From: Caballeronia choica
GTDB lineage: Bacteria; Pseudomonadota; Gammaproteobacteria; Burkholderiales; Burkholderiaceae
Length of the DNA: 64,000 bases
NCBI RefSeq assembly: GCF_001544535.1
Contig: NZ_FCON02000009.1
Span: forward strand, 1 to 64,000
Direction of reading: 5' to 3'
In this document: in pieces, positions 45,201 through 54,388 of the stretch
Layout of the letters: each line of letters opens with the position of its first letter
Position numbering within the stretch: position 1 is the first letter of the stretch
The notes under the pieces: generated by a model
The model's database searches: none
Told to the model about the DNA's origin: nothing
What the model saw: only the letters and a program-made list of their open reading frames with translations
Translations under genes and position numbers: made by a program

Positions 45201-46424
45201 CTAAACCAGCGGCGTTACCGTGTTTTCCACATTGAGCAAGGCTTTACCGTACAACTCGGCTCCAATAGCCGGAAGGACAATCGCATGACGAGCCGCGGTA
45301 TTCGAATCGCGCCACCAGCGTTGCACTGGACTTGCCTCTGCGAAGCTTCCCGCGCCGTGAGCGAAAATCAGCGTGTTCAAAGCGTCCGTGATGTCCGACA
45401 CGACGACACCCGCATCGGCCCGGACGCGAGTACGTGTAAGGTAGTCTGGAAAGACATTCAGGCGTGCCGAATCGTCAATCTCGTCAGCGGCCCGGAAAGC
45501 GCGCAAATGTGCGCTGTCAATTTTCAACGCCGCCTCGGCCACTTGCATCTGGAATACCGTCGAATCGGTTTGCCTCGTGAAAGACGTGTACGCAATCGCA
45601 CGCTGAGGAGCCTTTTCGATAACATGCTTCAGCGCCGCACGGCCGAGGCCCAACTGCGGACCGATGAGCAGAAGAGACGATACGGGTCCGAATGCGGCGC
45701 GATAAGCGACCTCGTCTTTGAACGGGGTCGGATATTCGCCACGGACCGCTGCCATGATATCCAGCAGCCGATGGTCCGGCACGAACACATCGCTACCCAC
45801 GATACAGTTACTACCGGATCCACGCATGCCCGTGGTGAACCACGTGTCCTCAACCGTCAGTTCGCTCATGGGTACGAGCGCAAGATATTGAGCCTTCAGT
45901 GCACCATTCTCGTCACGCTCGGCACAACCCAGAATTGCCCATTGAGAGTGCAGCGAACCCGATGAAAAGTACCACTTGCCCGACATGACCAATCCGCCAG
46001 CGACGCGACGTACCTGCATGGTGGGCGTGAAGACCCCCGACACCCGCGCGTCAGGGTTTGCTCCGTATACATCGTCCTGGGCCTGTTCGGGAAACAGACT
46101 AATAATCCACGCACTACCGTTGATAAGGGACGTGACCCATGAAGTTCCTCCGCATGCCTCGCCCAACGCTGCCGTGACTTCCAGATGCGATCGCATTGTG
46201 CCCTCGTAACCGCCATAGCGCTTTGGAAGCATCAATTTGAAAAGACCCGCATCCGCGATCGCTTCTATGTTTTCTTCACTGGCTCGCCGGTTTCTATCCG
46301 AATCCGGTGCATTCTTGAACAGTAACGGTTGCAAGCCTTGAGCGCGCTTGACAAGCCCCTTCAGATCCGGTGACATTTCATTGCGGCGCGGGATCTCAAA
46401 ATTACCGATAACGTTTCCCATCAT
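45201..46424 (-). CDS. Flavin-dependent monooxygenase, oxygenase component (HsaA-like)
   Basis: 407 residues with the acyl-CoA dehydrogenase fold, of the group D flavin monooxygenases that include HsaA, C2-HpaH and DszC-like enzymes. Features are ADAGLFKLMLPKRYGGYEG, GGTSWVTSLINGSAW, SGKWYFSSGSLHSQWAILG and WWRDSNTAARHAIV near the C-terminus. It uses reduced FMN or FAD supplied by a partner to hydroxylate a substrate, often aromatic. A flavin reductase gene lies 1.3 kb away on the same strand and is the likely partner. A TetR gene is divergent. Confidence 0.85.
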   Translation of the reverse strand: MMGNVIGNFEIPRRNEMSPDLKGLVKRAQGLQPLLFKNAPDSDRNRRASEENIEAIADAGLFKLMLPKRYGGYEGTMRSHLEVTAALGEACGGTSWVTSLINGSAWIISLFPEQAQDDVYGANPDARVSGVFTPTMQVRRVAGGLVMSGKWYFSSGSLHSQWAILGCAERDENGALKAQYLALVPMSELTVEDTWFTTGMRGSGSNCIVGSDVFVPDHRLLDIMAAVRGEYPTPFKDEVAYRAAFGPVSSLLLIGPQLGLGRAALKHVIEKAPQRAIAYTSFTRQTDSTVFQMQVAEAALKIDSAHLRAFRAADEIDDSARLNVFPDYLTRTRVRADAGVVVSDITDALNTLIFAHGAGSFAEASPVQRWWRDSNTAARHAIVLPAIGAELYGKALLNVENTVTPLV

Positions 46425-46741
46425 GCTTCCTCTTCTCTGGATTTAGGTGACTACGACTTGAGGCTAGTATCGTTTTCGAGCCTCTGATTAGTACGCGAAC
46501 TCAATCGCGCAAAGAACGTTTGTTTCAGAAGGCCTATGGTCAACCCGTTTGCACATAAAATATCCATGCGCACCCGCCTCGACGTGATTGAATACGACCT
46601 CTTCTTGGCTTTCACTATAAGTTGATGACTTTGCACTCTCAAGAGAATTGCAGCCTCCTTCGGGTTATCGCTAGCTCGTTTCGTCATTCTGACAAACCGT
46701 CACCGTCAACCTGAAAAGGCGAGCTAAAGGAGCGTTGTTTC
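46425..46741. other. Divergent promoter region, monooxygenase/TetR
   Basis: 317 bp between the oxygenase start and the TetR start. I see no gene. It should contain both promoters and the TetR operator, but no clear palindrome longer than 6 bp was found by eye. Confidence 0.4.
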
Positions 46742-47461
46742 ATGAATCACCGAACCAAGGTCGCGGAAAGCAAACGCGCTGCCACACGCCATAAGTTGCT
46801 GGACGCTGCAATGCGGCTGTTTTCGGACCATACAGGTCCGACGCCTGTTATCGACGACGTAATTCGAGAGGCGAAAGTTTCGCGCGGAACTTTCTATAAC
46901 TACTTTGATTCTTTGGACGAGGTGCTTGCCGCCATCAGCCACGAACTGAGCGACCAGATGACCACAGACATTCTTCCTGTCCATGACGTCCTGCTCGAAC
47001 CGTGGCAACGCCTGGCAGTGGGATTTCGTCTCTTCATGGTTCGCGCAATGCTGGATCGCAAATGGGCCGGCTTCGTCACACGCGTGGATGCATGGCAACA
47101 CAACACGCTCGTGGCAAAGAACATCAGATCGGATTTAGAGCAAGGCAAAGCACGCGGTCAGTTTTCTTTTGACCGCGTCGATGTCGCGACCGACTTTATC
47201 GCGGGCGCATCGGCATATTGCATTCAGACTATTCGTCATGGCGTCCCTGAGCCCAACCTCTATATGGATGCGCAGGTGAGGATGGCGCTGACCTGCGTGG
47301 GTTGCGACAGAGAGACTCGCGAGCAAGGCGTCGCGTTCTCGTTGTCGCACCTTCAGTCGTGGGCGACCGGCGAAGGAATGCGTACGCCGGCGTGGGCCCT
47401 GTATCTGAACACGGAGGATGGGAAACTGTTCCTGTCTCACTCGCCGGTCTCGAATCGATAA
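46742..47461 (+). CDS. TetR-family regulator
   Basis: 239 residues. HTH at about 15-60 (HKLLDAAMRLFSDHTGPTPV, IREAKVSRGTFYNYFDSLDE) and a helical ligand domain. Its DNA-reading helix is almost identical to that of the TetR protein at 48573-49331, and the two are paralogues with similar tails (LYLNTEDGKLFLSHS against DKINTEDGQRFLSYQ). ATG 46742. It is divergent from the flavin monooxygenase, which it probably represses. The 3' end overlaps the small convergent frame at 47437. Confidence 0.9.
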   Translation: MNHRTKVAESKRAATRHKLLDAAMRLFSDHTGPTPVIDDVIREAKVSRGTFYNYFDSLDEVLAAISHELSDQMTTDILPVHDVLLEPWQRLAVGFRLFMVRAMLDRKWAGFVTRVDAWQHNTLVAKNIRSDLEQGKARGQFSFDRVDVATDFIAGASAYCIQTIRHGVPEPNLYMDAQVRMALTCVGCDRETREQGVAFSLSHLQSWATGEGMRTPAWALYLNTEDGKLFLSHSPVSNR

Positions 47462-47670
47462 CCGGCGTACGCATCAAGCAATTGGCCACCCTCGTGAAGC
47501 ACGTATCGCTGCTGGTCGCTTGGATCCAGATACCGGTCGCAAGGTATAAACCCGTTTCCCCTCCCACTGGCCTTGAGCACCCGGTCAAGCACGGAATCTA
47601 ATTCGCTTTCTTTCCCACGCTTGACACGAAGAACGGCAAGTTGAGACGGACACACCAAATTTTCACCCAC
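47437..47670 (-). CDS. Small antibiotic-biosynthesis-monooxygenase-like protein, possibly partial
   Basis: 77 residues. AVLRVKRGKESELDSVLDRV and GFIPCDRYLDPSDQQRYVLH resemble the ABM fold of dimeric ferredoxin-like monooxygenases (normally about 95-105 residues). It lacks the usual last strand and starts at GTG. It lies 45 bp after the flavin reductase on the same strand and overlaps the TetR 3' end by 25 bp. It may be a shortened gene or a remnant. Confidence 0.5.
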   Translation of the reverse strand: MGENLVCPSQLAVLRVKRGKESELDSVLDRVLKASGRGNGFIPCDRYLDPSDQQRYVLHEGGQLLDAYAGYRFETGE

Positions 47671-47715
47671 AGGCTAGACTTTCCAAACGCGTAACAAGAC
47701 ATTGCCTAACCACTG

Positions 47716-48270
47716 CTACCACCCCTCAACCGAACCGTTTGCCCACACCAGGGGAAGGTGGGTAAGAATCTGTCGATATTTCCCGCTATAGAACACCAGC
47801 GGACGTTCATTCTCACCGAACCGGACGTATTCGACCTCTCCGATGAAGAGGTAGTGATCTCCGGCCGGATGTACATCTACAGTGCGCAAAACAATCTGCG
47901 CTAGCGACCCATCCAGAATGGGAGTTCCTCCCTCATCTGCAAACGGCACCTCGAGTCCATCGTCCGGACTTCCCCCGAAATGCATGCTTAGCGGTCTCTG
48001 GCTTTCCGTGAGAAAGTTGATCCCATATCGAACACCGGGTCGCACCCAATTGTTGAAGCGTGAGTTGGCTCTAACCGAAACCAGAACCAGTGGTGGATCA
48101 AGCGAGACGGACATGAACGCGTTGGCGGTCATACCGGTCGGCACTCCATCCGCCAGATACGTGACCACTGTTACGCCGGTTGCGAAAAGACCCATACATG
48201 CGCGAAGCGTCTTTCCATCATGGAGCTTTTTATCTTTGGATATCACAGTATCTTCCATTATGAGAATCAT
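47716..48270 (-). CDS. NAD(P)H:flavin reductase (HsaB/HpaC-like)
   Basis: 184 residues. A flavin reductase domain with RACMGLFATGVTVVTYLADG, PTGMTANAFMSVSLDPPLVL, NFLTESQRPLSMHFGG and LFIGEVEYVRFGE. It delivers reduced flavin to a two-component monooxygenase, here most likely the oxygenase at 45201-46424. GAAAG precedes ATG 48270; a Met four codons later lacks a ribosome site. Oxygenase and reductase are separated by a TetR gene on the other strand. Confidence 0.9.
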   Translation of the reverse strand: MILIMEDTVISKDKKLHDGKTLRACMGLFATGVTVVTYLADGVPTGMTANAFMSVSLDPPLVLVSVRANSRFNNWVRPGVRYGINFLTESQRPLSMHFGGSPDDGLEVPFADEGGTPILDGSLAQIVLRTVDVHPAGDHYLFIGEVEYVRFGENERPLVFYSGKYRQILTHLPLVWANGSVEGW

Positions 48271-48307
48271 CTTTCAAATCTGTTGAGGAATATTCCGTTA
48301 GCACCGT

Positions 48308-48433
48308 TCAATTGAATGTTTCCACGCAATCGGCCAGTAGGGCATTTTCGATCTGCTGCCAATCTTTCGCATACGACCACATGTACTGAGCTTGAGCACG
48401 CAGAGAGTTTGGAACTGGCTGATCGATACACAT
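48308..48433 (-). CDS. Possible 41-residue small protein or N-terminal remnant
   Basis: ATG 48433 to TGA 48308 encodes MCIDQPVPNSLRAQAQYMWS, then YAKDWQQIENALLADCVETF. The pattern looks like the first helix of an NTF2/SnoaL-like protein, but only 41 residues exist. It ends 37 bp before the flavin reductase start on the same strand. Weak evidence; the rest of 48271-48572 shows no gene. Confidence 0.3.
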   Translation of the reverse strand: MCIDQPVPNSLRAQAQYMWSYAKDWQQIENALLADCVETFN

Positions 48434-48572
48434 ATCATTTCCAGACGAGTAAAATATAAGTTGACGGCGTTATCCAGGCAAGCCGAACCAGTGAATGTAG
48501 GGGTTTTCGATACTCATCTTTGTCAGTATGACGAAGTGTCAATAAGGCAAGCACCCACAGACAGGAAAGACA

Positions 48573-49331
48573 GTGGACCCTCAAACCAGGTCATCTGAAA
48601 GGAAACGCTTCTTGATGCGGACCAGGCTGCTGGACGCCGCAATGCGGGTTTATGTTCGACGTGGCGGACCGAGGCCCGTGATCGATGACGTCATTCGCGA
48701 AGCGAAGGTATCTCGAGCGACGTTCTACAACCACTTCACCTCACTGGACGAAGTGATGGCAGCGATCGGAGAAGAGCTAAGCAATCAGATGACCACGGAT
48801 ATTTTGCCCCTCTACAGCGAGCTCGTAGAACCGTGGGAGCGCGTCTCCGTGGGATGCCGGCTTTTTCTGTTACGTGCCCTTCTGGACCAAACGTGGGCCG
48901 CCTACGTAACGCGAGTTGACGCTTGGCCTCAGAATACATTGGTCGCACGATACATGACACTCGACCTGCGGAACGGAAAAGCAGCCGGTCAGTTTCACTA
49001 TGAGCGAATCGATGCTGCCAGCGACTTCCTAAGAGGAGCAACAGCGCATTGCATTCAGGCAATCATGGAAGGGGTGGACGACCCCAATCCCTATATGGAC
49101 GCCAGCGTGCGCATGGCTTTCGCTTGCCTGGGCTGTTCGGTCGGTCTCCGCGAGAGAGCCGTCACGTTCTCGCTCGACTACCTTCAAGCTTGGGCGGTGG
49201 GCACGACTGGCGCACAAAAACCAAAGTGGATCGACAAGATCAATACAGAGGATGGGCAACGCTTTCTGTCATATCAGTTGCCAAACAGAAGTTCCCCGCG
49301 TCCCGCAGACCCAACCGCCCTGCGTATCTGA
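48573..49331 (+). CDS. TetR-family regulator, paralogue of 46742-47461
   Basis: 252 residues. HTH LLDAAMRVYVRRGGPRPVID and IREAKVSRATFYNHFTSLDE, followed by a helical effector domain. The start is GTG 48573 with AGGAAAG upstream. It is divergent from the flavin reductase gene, as its paralogue is from the oxygenase gene, so each half of the two-component enzyme has its own closely related repressor. The near-identical recognition helix predicts overlapping operators. Confidence 0.9.
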   Translation: MDPQTRSSERKRFLMRTRLLDAAMRVYVRRGGPRPVIDDVIREAKVSRATFYNHFTSLDEVMAAIGEELSNQMTTDILPLYSELVEPWERVSVGCRLFLLRALLDQTWAAYVTRVDAWPQNTLVARYMTLDLRNGKAAGQFHYERIDAASDFLRGATAHCIQAIMEGVDDPNPYMDASVRMAFACLGCSVGLRERAVTFSLDYLQAWAVGTTGAQKPKWIDKINTEDGQRFLSYQLPNRSSPRPADPTALRI

Positions 49332-49410
49332 TCGTCGATGGTGTAACCCATGGCCTTCGCCCCGGGTTATCGGTCAGCGCCAAGCATCCTTTCCCTGCCA
49401 TCAATTGCAC

Positions 49411-50481
49411 TCAGAAGAAGTGCATGATGCCAAAGTAGCCGCCTTGCTGGTTATGGCCAGGCAGCGGCTGGGAGTCGGCCGTTTCCACCGGGAACGCCGA
49501 CGGCTTGCCGTTGAACATCGCTCCAACGGTCATGTAGAGGAACGTCCGTTTGGACAGGTAGTAGGTGGTGTCGATGGCACCGAGATTCCCGGTGCCGCCG
49601 CCATGATTCACGTTCCCGTGATACCAACCGGCCTGCAGGGCGAGAGCGTCGGTTGCCTGATAAGTGGCGCCAAGCCACTCTTGCTGGGCCCGGGTCGCCC
49701 CGTAGGGGTTGAAGGAATCGGCGACCGTGTCTTGCCCTGACGAGACAAGCTGCTGGTAGCCGGCGTAAAACTTCACAGGACCGATTACGTAGGTGGCGCC
49801 AGCCATGTATTCGCGCGATGCGGCATAAAGGCTCGAGAATTTTCCGTTCGCGTCGCGAAGTTCTTCGTACACTCCGTATGCAGCGAAACTCGTGAGGGTG
49901 TACTGTGCGCTCACACTGAACTGACGTCCGCCCTGGAAATTACCTGGCACATTGCCGAAGCCGTCTTGTACCCGGAACGAGAAGCCAGCCCAGGTGGGCG
50001 AGTTGTAAGTAATGACGTTCGATCGCGGACCCCACGCGCGTCCGAAAGCGAAGTTTGCAATGCCTGTCCCCACCTGTTCCCCTAGCGGATCAAGGTACCA
50101 GCCGGTTTCGTCGGTGAGACTCATCGCTCGTCCGAACCAGATACTTCCGTATTTATCGTTGGACAAGCCTACATAGGCATCGCGGGTAAAGATCGTGTCG
50201 GGCGGGATCTGACCCGTTCCTGACGTGAAAAGGCTTTCGAGTTTGAAGACCGCATGAAATCCCCCTCCGAGGTCTTCGTCACCTTTCAGGCCGAACCAGC
50301 TGTATCCGTACTGGTTGCTTCCGAACCTGAGATTGTTGTTTGACTGGCCGGTCGGTGTCGCTACGTTTGTCACGTAGTCGATGCCAGCCGCAACGCGCCC
50401 GTACAGAGTCACAGAGCTCTGAGCATTTGCATTGCAGATCCCGATGGCCGCCAAAGCGACGAGTAATGTCAGTTTCTTCAC
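49411..50481 (-). CDS. Outer-membrane porin (OmpC-like)
   Basis: 356 residues. Signal peptide ending NANAQ, then SSVTLYGRVAAGIDYVTN, the first strand of Burkholderiales porins; DEDLGGGFHAVFKLES and the C-terminal Phe (FGIMHFF) are typical. It is the last gene of the co-oriented transporter and catabolic set (49.4-60.1 kb), after a 307-bp gap (50482-50788) in which I see no gene. It may pass the same substrate through the outer membrane. Confidence 0.92.
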   Translation of the reverse strand: MKKLTLLVALAAIGICNANAQSSVTLYGRVAAGIDYVTNVATPTGQSNNNLRFGSNQYGYSWFGLKGDEDLGGGFHAVFKLESLFTSGTGQIPPDTIFTRDAYVGLSNDKYGSIWFGRAMSLTDETGWYLDPLGEQVGTGIANFAFGRAWGPRSNVITYNSPTWAGFSFRVQDGFGNVPGNFQGGRQFSVSAQYTLTSFAAYGVYEELRDANGKFSSLYAASREYMAGATYVIGPVKFYAGYQQLVSSGQDTVADSFNPYGATRAQQEWLGATYQATDALALQAGWYHGNVNHGGGTGNLGAIDTTYYLSKRTFLYMTVGAMFNGKPSAFPVETADSQPLPGHNQQGGYFGIMHFF

Positions 50482-50788
50482 TTTGCAATCCTTAACGAAA
50501 AATTATCTCCATGAACAACGCGGAGCCCTCTTTCGGGGCCGCACCTTATAAAGGCCTTGCCTTACCACTGATTCGCACAGACAGACCGTAGGCTTTCAAT
50601 TGCCTCGATCTACTTCGCTCTGCCACAAGCCATAAGCGAACAAAGCGAACCATTGCATTACTAATTGCAAACCGACATTGTCCAGATCTGATCAATTCGC
50701 ATCCGCCAGCCGCATTGCGGACGCGCATTCCTGCATACCGCCCCGCACAACCCTCGACGATCGTCAGCGCGGACAGAGCGCAAAACGA

Positions 50789-51820
50789 CTACGCCCTTGA
50801 CGTGCGAAGCGTTCGCAGGAATCCCGGAAGATGACGTACCGTCGTCGCCAACAGAATCGCGCAGGCCTGGACGAGAAGCTGAACCGCGGGGCCTGCGCCA
50901 AGCGCCAGCACGAGCTGACCGAGTTGCGCCATGAACAGCGCGGCCACGGCACTCGCGACGACACTGCCTCGGCCGCCGGTGAACGGCGTGCCTCCGACCA
51001 CCACCGCCGCGATCGCCGGCAGCAGGTAGTCGTTACCCGAAGTCTGCGACCCACTTCCGATGAATCCGGCGAGCAGCATGCCCGCCGCGGAAAAGCAAAC
51101 GGCGGAGGCAACGTAAGCCCCGATCCTGTACTTCAGCACGTTGACGCCTGCGGCTTCGGCCGCGCGCGGGTTCACCCCCACGGCGACGAACCTGCGCCCT
51201 ACCGTGGTCTTGCGGGTAATGATCCACGCGGTCGTTACGAACGCGAAGGCAAACCAGACGTTGGCCGGGAGCCCGAGGAACTGGGCGTGCGAAATGGTTT
51301 GCATGACGGTCGGGACGTCAACCGGAACGTTACCGGTCAACGAGCGTGCACAGCCAATCAGCAGCGCGTTGACGGCAAGCGTCGCCACCAGCGGCGTAAT
51401 CGCGACCCTCGAGATGAGCGCACCATTGACGATTCCGACGATCGCGCCGACGCAGACGGTAAAAATGATGGCAAGGACAATTGAATTGAACCCGAACCCC
51501 GTTCTGGCCATGACAATGCCCGCGAGCGAAACCATACCGATTGCCGACATATCCAGCCCGCGCTGCTGGATGACCAGCGTTTGGCCCGTCGCGACGATCG
51601 CAAGAATGCCGGCGAACGGCAGCATGGCCAGGATCGAGCCTCGCGTCATCGTGCCCGGCGCAACGATGGAACTGCACACGAAGAGCAGGATCAACCCGAC
51701 CCAGATCCATGAAAATTCATCAATCGCAGGTAGCCGTGCCGGCTTTGCTTTTGAATTCGACTTAGAGGGCTCAAGGAATTCCGACATGACTTCCGCCTGA
51801 TTGTGCATTACGTTTTTCAT
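50789..51820 (-). CDS. CUT2-type ABC transporter permease
   Basis: 343 residues. A sugar permease of the RbsC/XylH family with about nine helices. The typical motif GLDMSAIGMVSLAGIVMA is present, as are GRRFVAVGVNPRAAEAAGVN (EAA-like loop) and VVVGGTPFTGGRGSVVAS. Its ATG 51820 overlaps the stop of the ATPase-permease fusion gene (ATGA). It is the second membrane subunit of that transporter, so the complex would have one permease fused and one separate. Confidence 0.9.
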   Translation of the reverse strand: MKNVMHNQAEVMSEFLEPSKSNSKAKPARLPAIDEFSWIWVGLILLFVCSSIVAPGTMTRGSILAMLPFAGILAIVATGQTLVIQQRGLDMSAIGMVSLAGIVMARTGFGFNSIVLAIIFTVCVGAIVGIVNGALISRVAITPLVATLAVNALLIGCARSLTGNVPVDVPTVMQTISHAQFLGLPANVWFAFAFVTTAWIITRKTTVGRRFVAVGVNPRAAEAAGVNVLKYRIGAYVASAVCFSAAGMLLAGFIGSGSQTSGNDYLLPAIAAVVVGGTPFTGGRGSVVASAVAALFMAQLGQLVLALGAGPAVQLLVQACAILLATTVRHLPGFLRTLRTSRA

Positions 51821-54294
51821 TTCGCCACCACCATTTCTCTGCTCTTGGAATAGAGCGCGACTGACGCGAGGATCATCCCGCCCAAGAGGTACGATTGCCA
51901 CGAGTCGCCGATATCGAGGAATGAGGTGACGACGTTCACCTGAATGATGAGTAGCGCACCCAACAGCGAACCGACGAAGGACCCGCGTCCGCCAAACAGG
52001 CTTGCGCCGCCGATCACCACCGCTGCAACGCTTCCGAGCGTGTAGTTGATGCCAGCGCTGGGGTCGCCAGAGCCGGCCTGCGCCATCATGGGCACGGCAG
52101 CGACGCCCGCAAGGAACGAACACCCCATGTACGCGGCGAGCGACGTCAGTTGCGGGCGGGCGCCGGACATGCGCGCCGCTTCGACGCGGGAGCCCACGCC
52201 GCGCAGTGTGAGACCGGCCCTCGACTTGAACAACGCGATTTCGAGTACCACGGCAAGCACGATTGCCACGATCGCGACAATGGGTATGAAGCCGATTTGG
52301 GCACCGATCGACTCCACGATGGAATCCTTGATCAGGCCGCCAGGAACCGGGCGCAGAAGCAGTGACACCGCTTGAAGCGCCATGTATGTTGCGAGCGTCG
52401 CCACCATCGGATGCAACCGGAACGGGTTGACCAGCATCCAGTTCACGAATCCGACGGCGAGGGTGACGAGCAACACGATCAGCCATCCTGAGAGCTGATG
52501 ACCCAGCGAGGCGCCATCATTAAGGAAGAACGACTGGATGACGACGATCAGTCCCATGAGCGGCCCGACCGAAAGATCGATCCCGCCGACCAGCATGAGC
52601 ATCTGCTGCCCGTATGCGACGATAGCCAGTGTCGCCACGAGCGCCAGCACGCCGCTCAAGTTTCGCGCAGAAAGGTAGGCCGGATTGACGTGCGCCGCAT
52701 ACAGGCCGAGCGCACAGACTGCAACGGCAAGCATCATGAGCGGCGCCCAATCCCCCGCAGCCCACTTCCAGAGCCCGGAGGTCCGGGAAGCGCCCTTCTC
52801 CCGTTCAGTCGTCGAAGTCAGGACGGCAGACGTGATGTTGTTCTCACTGACGGCGTTCTCGCCCAATTCCTTGACGACATGGCCGCGCGAGAAGATAAGC
52901 ACGCGGTCACAGAGTCCCGCCACCTCGTGCGCATCCGACGAAACGACGATCACGGCGGTGCCTGCAGCTGCGGCCTCGCGAAGCACCTTGTAGATTTCCA
53001 TCCGTGCGCCAATGTCCACGCCCTGGGTCGGCTCGTCGACCAGCAGCACCTTGGGACGACTGGCGAGCACACTCGCCAGCACAAGCTTCTGCTGGTTACC
53101 GCCCGACAGGGTACGAATGGGCGTGTCGATGGACGGCGTCTTGACAGCGAAACGCGTCACTGCGTCCCTGGCGCGCTTGGCTTCGCTGCGCTGGCTCACC
53201 CAGCCCTTGATGGAATCGAACGGGAGACTGCGGATCGAAAAATTTTCGCGCACCGACAATTCGCCGAAAATGCCCTCGCGATGACGGTCGCCCGGCAGAT
53301 AACGGATGCCCGAACCGGCGGCAGCCTGCGCGTTATGAAGCTTCGCGCGAACGCCGACCACCGCGACGCTACCGCGGCTTCGCGTCTGTCCCGCGAGGGC
53401 CCGCATGAATTCTCGCTGGCCGTTGCCGTCGATCCCCGCGAGGCCGACAATCTCGCCTTTCTTGACCCGAACCGATATGTCGGTAAAGCCGGCACCACGC
53501 AGTTCTGTCACGTCGAGAATGACGTTTGCGCCGCCATTGTTCCCCTTGGCCGGGAACTCGCGGTCGAGCGCACCGCCAACGATCAGTTCGACGATTTCCT
53601 GTTCGCTAAGGCCTGCGGCCTCATAGGTGCCCTGGCCCTGACCGTCGCGAAGAACCGTCAGGCGATGCGCAATTCTCTGCACCTCGCGGATCCGGTGCGA
53701 GATATAGACGACCGAACAACCCGACGCCGTTATCTTGCGGATGCGCTCGAACAAACGGTCGACGTCTTCCGCCAACAGATGTTCGGTCGGTTCGTCGAGG
53801 ACCAGAACCTTGGGCTTTGCCGCAAGTGCCTTGACGATTTCGACGATGAACCGCTGCTCGGGGCTCAAGCTCACCACGCGCTCGTTCGCATCGATCGCGA
53901 CATCGTCGCTCCATTGATTCAGGAGCCCGCGCGCCCATTGCGCAACTCCCATCAAGGACGGCCGCTGCTCGGCAGGCACGCCGAGATAAAGGTTTTCCGC
54001 TACGGTCAGGTCGGGCATGAGCGCCGGTTCCTGCCGTACGATTGCCAACCCCAACTGGCGAGCCTGCTCCGTGTCGCCTCGCGTTTCCGTGCCGTCGATC
54101 AGGACGCGCCCTTTCTCCGGAACGAGGGCGCCGGATGCGACGGCCATGAGCGTGGACTTGCCTGCGCCATTCTCGCCAACGAGACCGTGTACCTCGCCCT
54201 CGACCACCGAGAACGTCACGTTGTCGAGCGCCCGGACTCCGGGGAATATCTTGGTGACACCATCGACCTGCAGCAGCGTTTTATGGTCATTCAT
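51817..54294 (-). CDS. CUT2 ABC transporter: two ATPase domains fused to a permease
   Basis: 825 residues. Domain 1 (about 5-245) has Walker A GENGAGKST, LSPEQRFIVEI and Walker B VLVLDEPTE. Domain 2 (about 250-500) has the degenerate P-loop GIDGNGQREF usual in RbsA/XylG, LSGGNQQKLVLASVL and LLVDEPTQGVD. A permease (about 520-825) follows, with GGIDLSVGPLMGLIVVIQ and IGGASLFGGRGSFVGS. In most CUT2 systems the ATPase and permease are separate proteins. ATG 54294 was chosen from MNDHKTLLQVDGVTKIFPG. Upstream is only a remnant of the binding-protein gene. Confidence 0.9.
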   Translation of the reverse strand: MNDHKTLLQVDGVTKIFPGVRALDNVTFSVVEGEVHGLVGENGAGKSTLMAVASGALVPEKGRVLIDGTETRGDTEQARQLGLAIVRQEPALMPDLTVAENLYLGVPAEQRPSLMGVAQWARGLLNQWSDDVAIDANERVVSLSPEQRFIVEIVKALAAKPKVLVLDEPTEHLLAEDVDRLFERIRKITASGCSVVYISHRIREVQRIAHRLTVLRDGQGQGTYEAAGLSEQEIVELIVGGALDREFPAKGNNGGANVILDVTELRGAGFTDISVRVKKGEIVGLAGIDGNGQREFMRALAGQTRSRGSVAVVGVRAKLHNAQAAAGSGIRYLPGDRHREGIFGELSVRENFSIRSLPFDSIKGWVSQRSEAKRARDAVTRFAVKTPSIDTPIRTLSGGNQQKLVLASVLASRPKVLLVDEPTQGVDIGARMEIYKVLREAAAAGTAVIVVSSDAHEVAGLCDRVLIFSRGHVVKELGENAVSENNITSAVLTSTTEREKGASRTSGLWKWAAGDWAPLMMLAVAVCALGLYAAHVNPAYLSARNLSGVLALVATLAIVAYGQQMLMLVGGIDLSVGPLMGLIVVIQSFFLNDGASLGHQLSGWLIVLLVTLAVGFVNWMLVNPFRLHPMVATLATYMALQAVSLLLRPVPGGLIKDSIVESIGAQIGFIPIVAIVAIVLAVVLEIALFKSRAGLTLRGVGSRVEAARMSGARPQLTSLAAYMGCSFLAGVAAVPMMAQAGSGDPSAGINYTLGSVAAVVIGGASLFGGRGSFVGSLLGALLIIQVNVVTSFLDIGDSWQSYLLGGMILASVALYSKSREMVVAK

Positions 54295-54310
54295 GATTCG
54301 TCTCGAACAA

Positions 54311-54388
54311 TTACTGTGCAATGACTTCCTTGAGCTTGTCTGCAGGAAGCGCGGAGAAATTCGGATTGATAGCTTCGACAGCGGAATT
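54311..54388 (-). pseudogene. Periplasmic sugar-binding protein, C-terminal scrap
   Basis: The last 25 codons, SNSAVEAINPNFSALPADKL then KEVIAQ and stop, look like the C-terminus of a CUT2 binding protein. It lies 16 bp before the ATPase-permease gene, where such a gene is expected. Upstream codons in the same frame do not resemble a binding protein, so the gene appears to have been lost by deletion. The similarity is short, hence moderate confidence. Confidence 0.5.

Noticed and set aside
48573..49331. Toxin-antitoxin or phage-defence genes around the TetR pair
   Set aside because: All intact neighbours are metabolic enzymes, porins or regulators; no nuclease, helicase or defence motif was seen.
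50789..52486. A longer N-terminus for the CUT2 permease
   Set aside because: The extra 220 residues are out of frame with, and overlap, the permease part of the fusion gene. The ATGA overlap gives a natural start at 51820.
52498..54324. A 608-codon frame antisense to the ABC fusion gene
   Set aside because: The opposite strand has every ABC motif in order. This frame has no family pattern.
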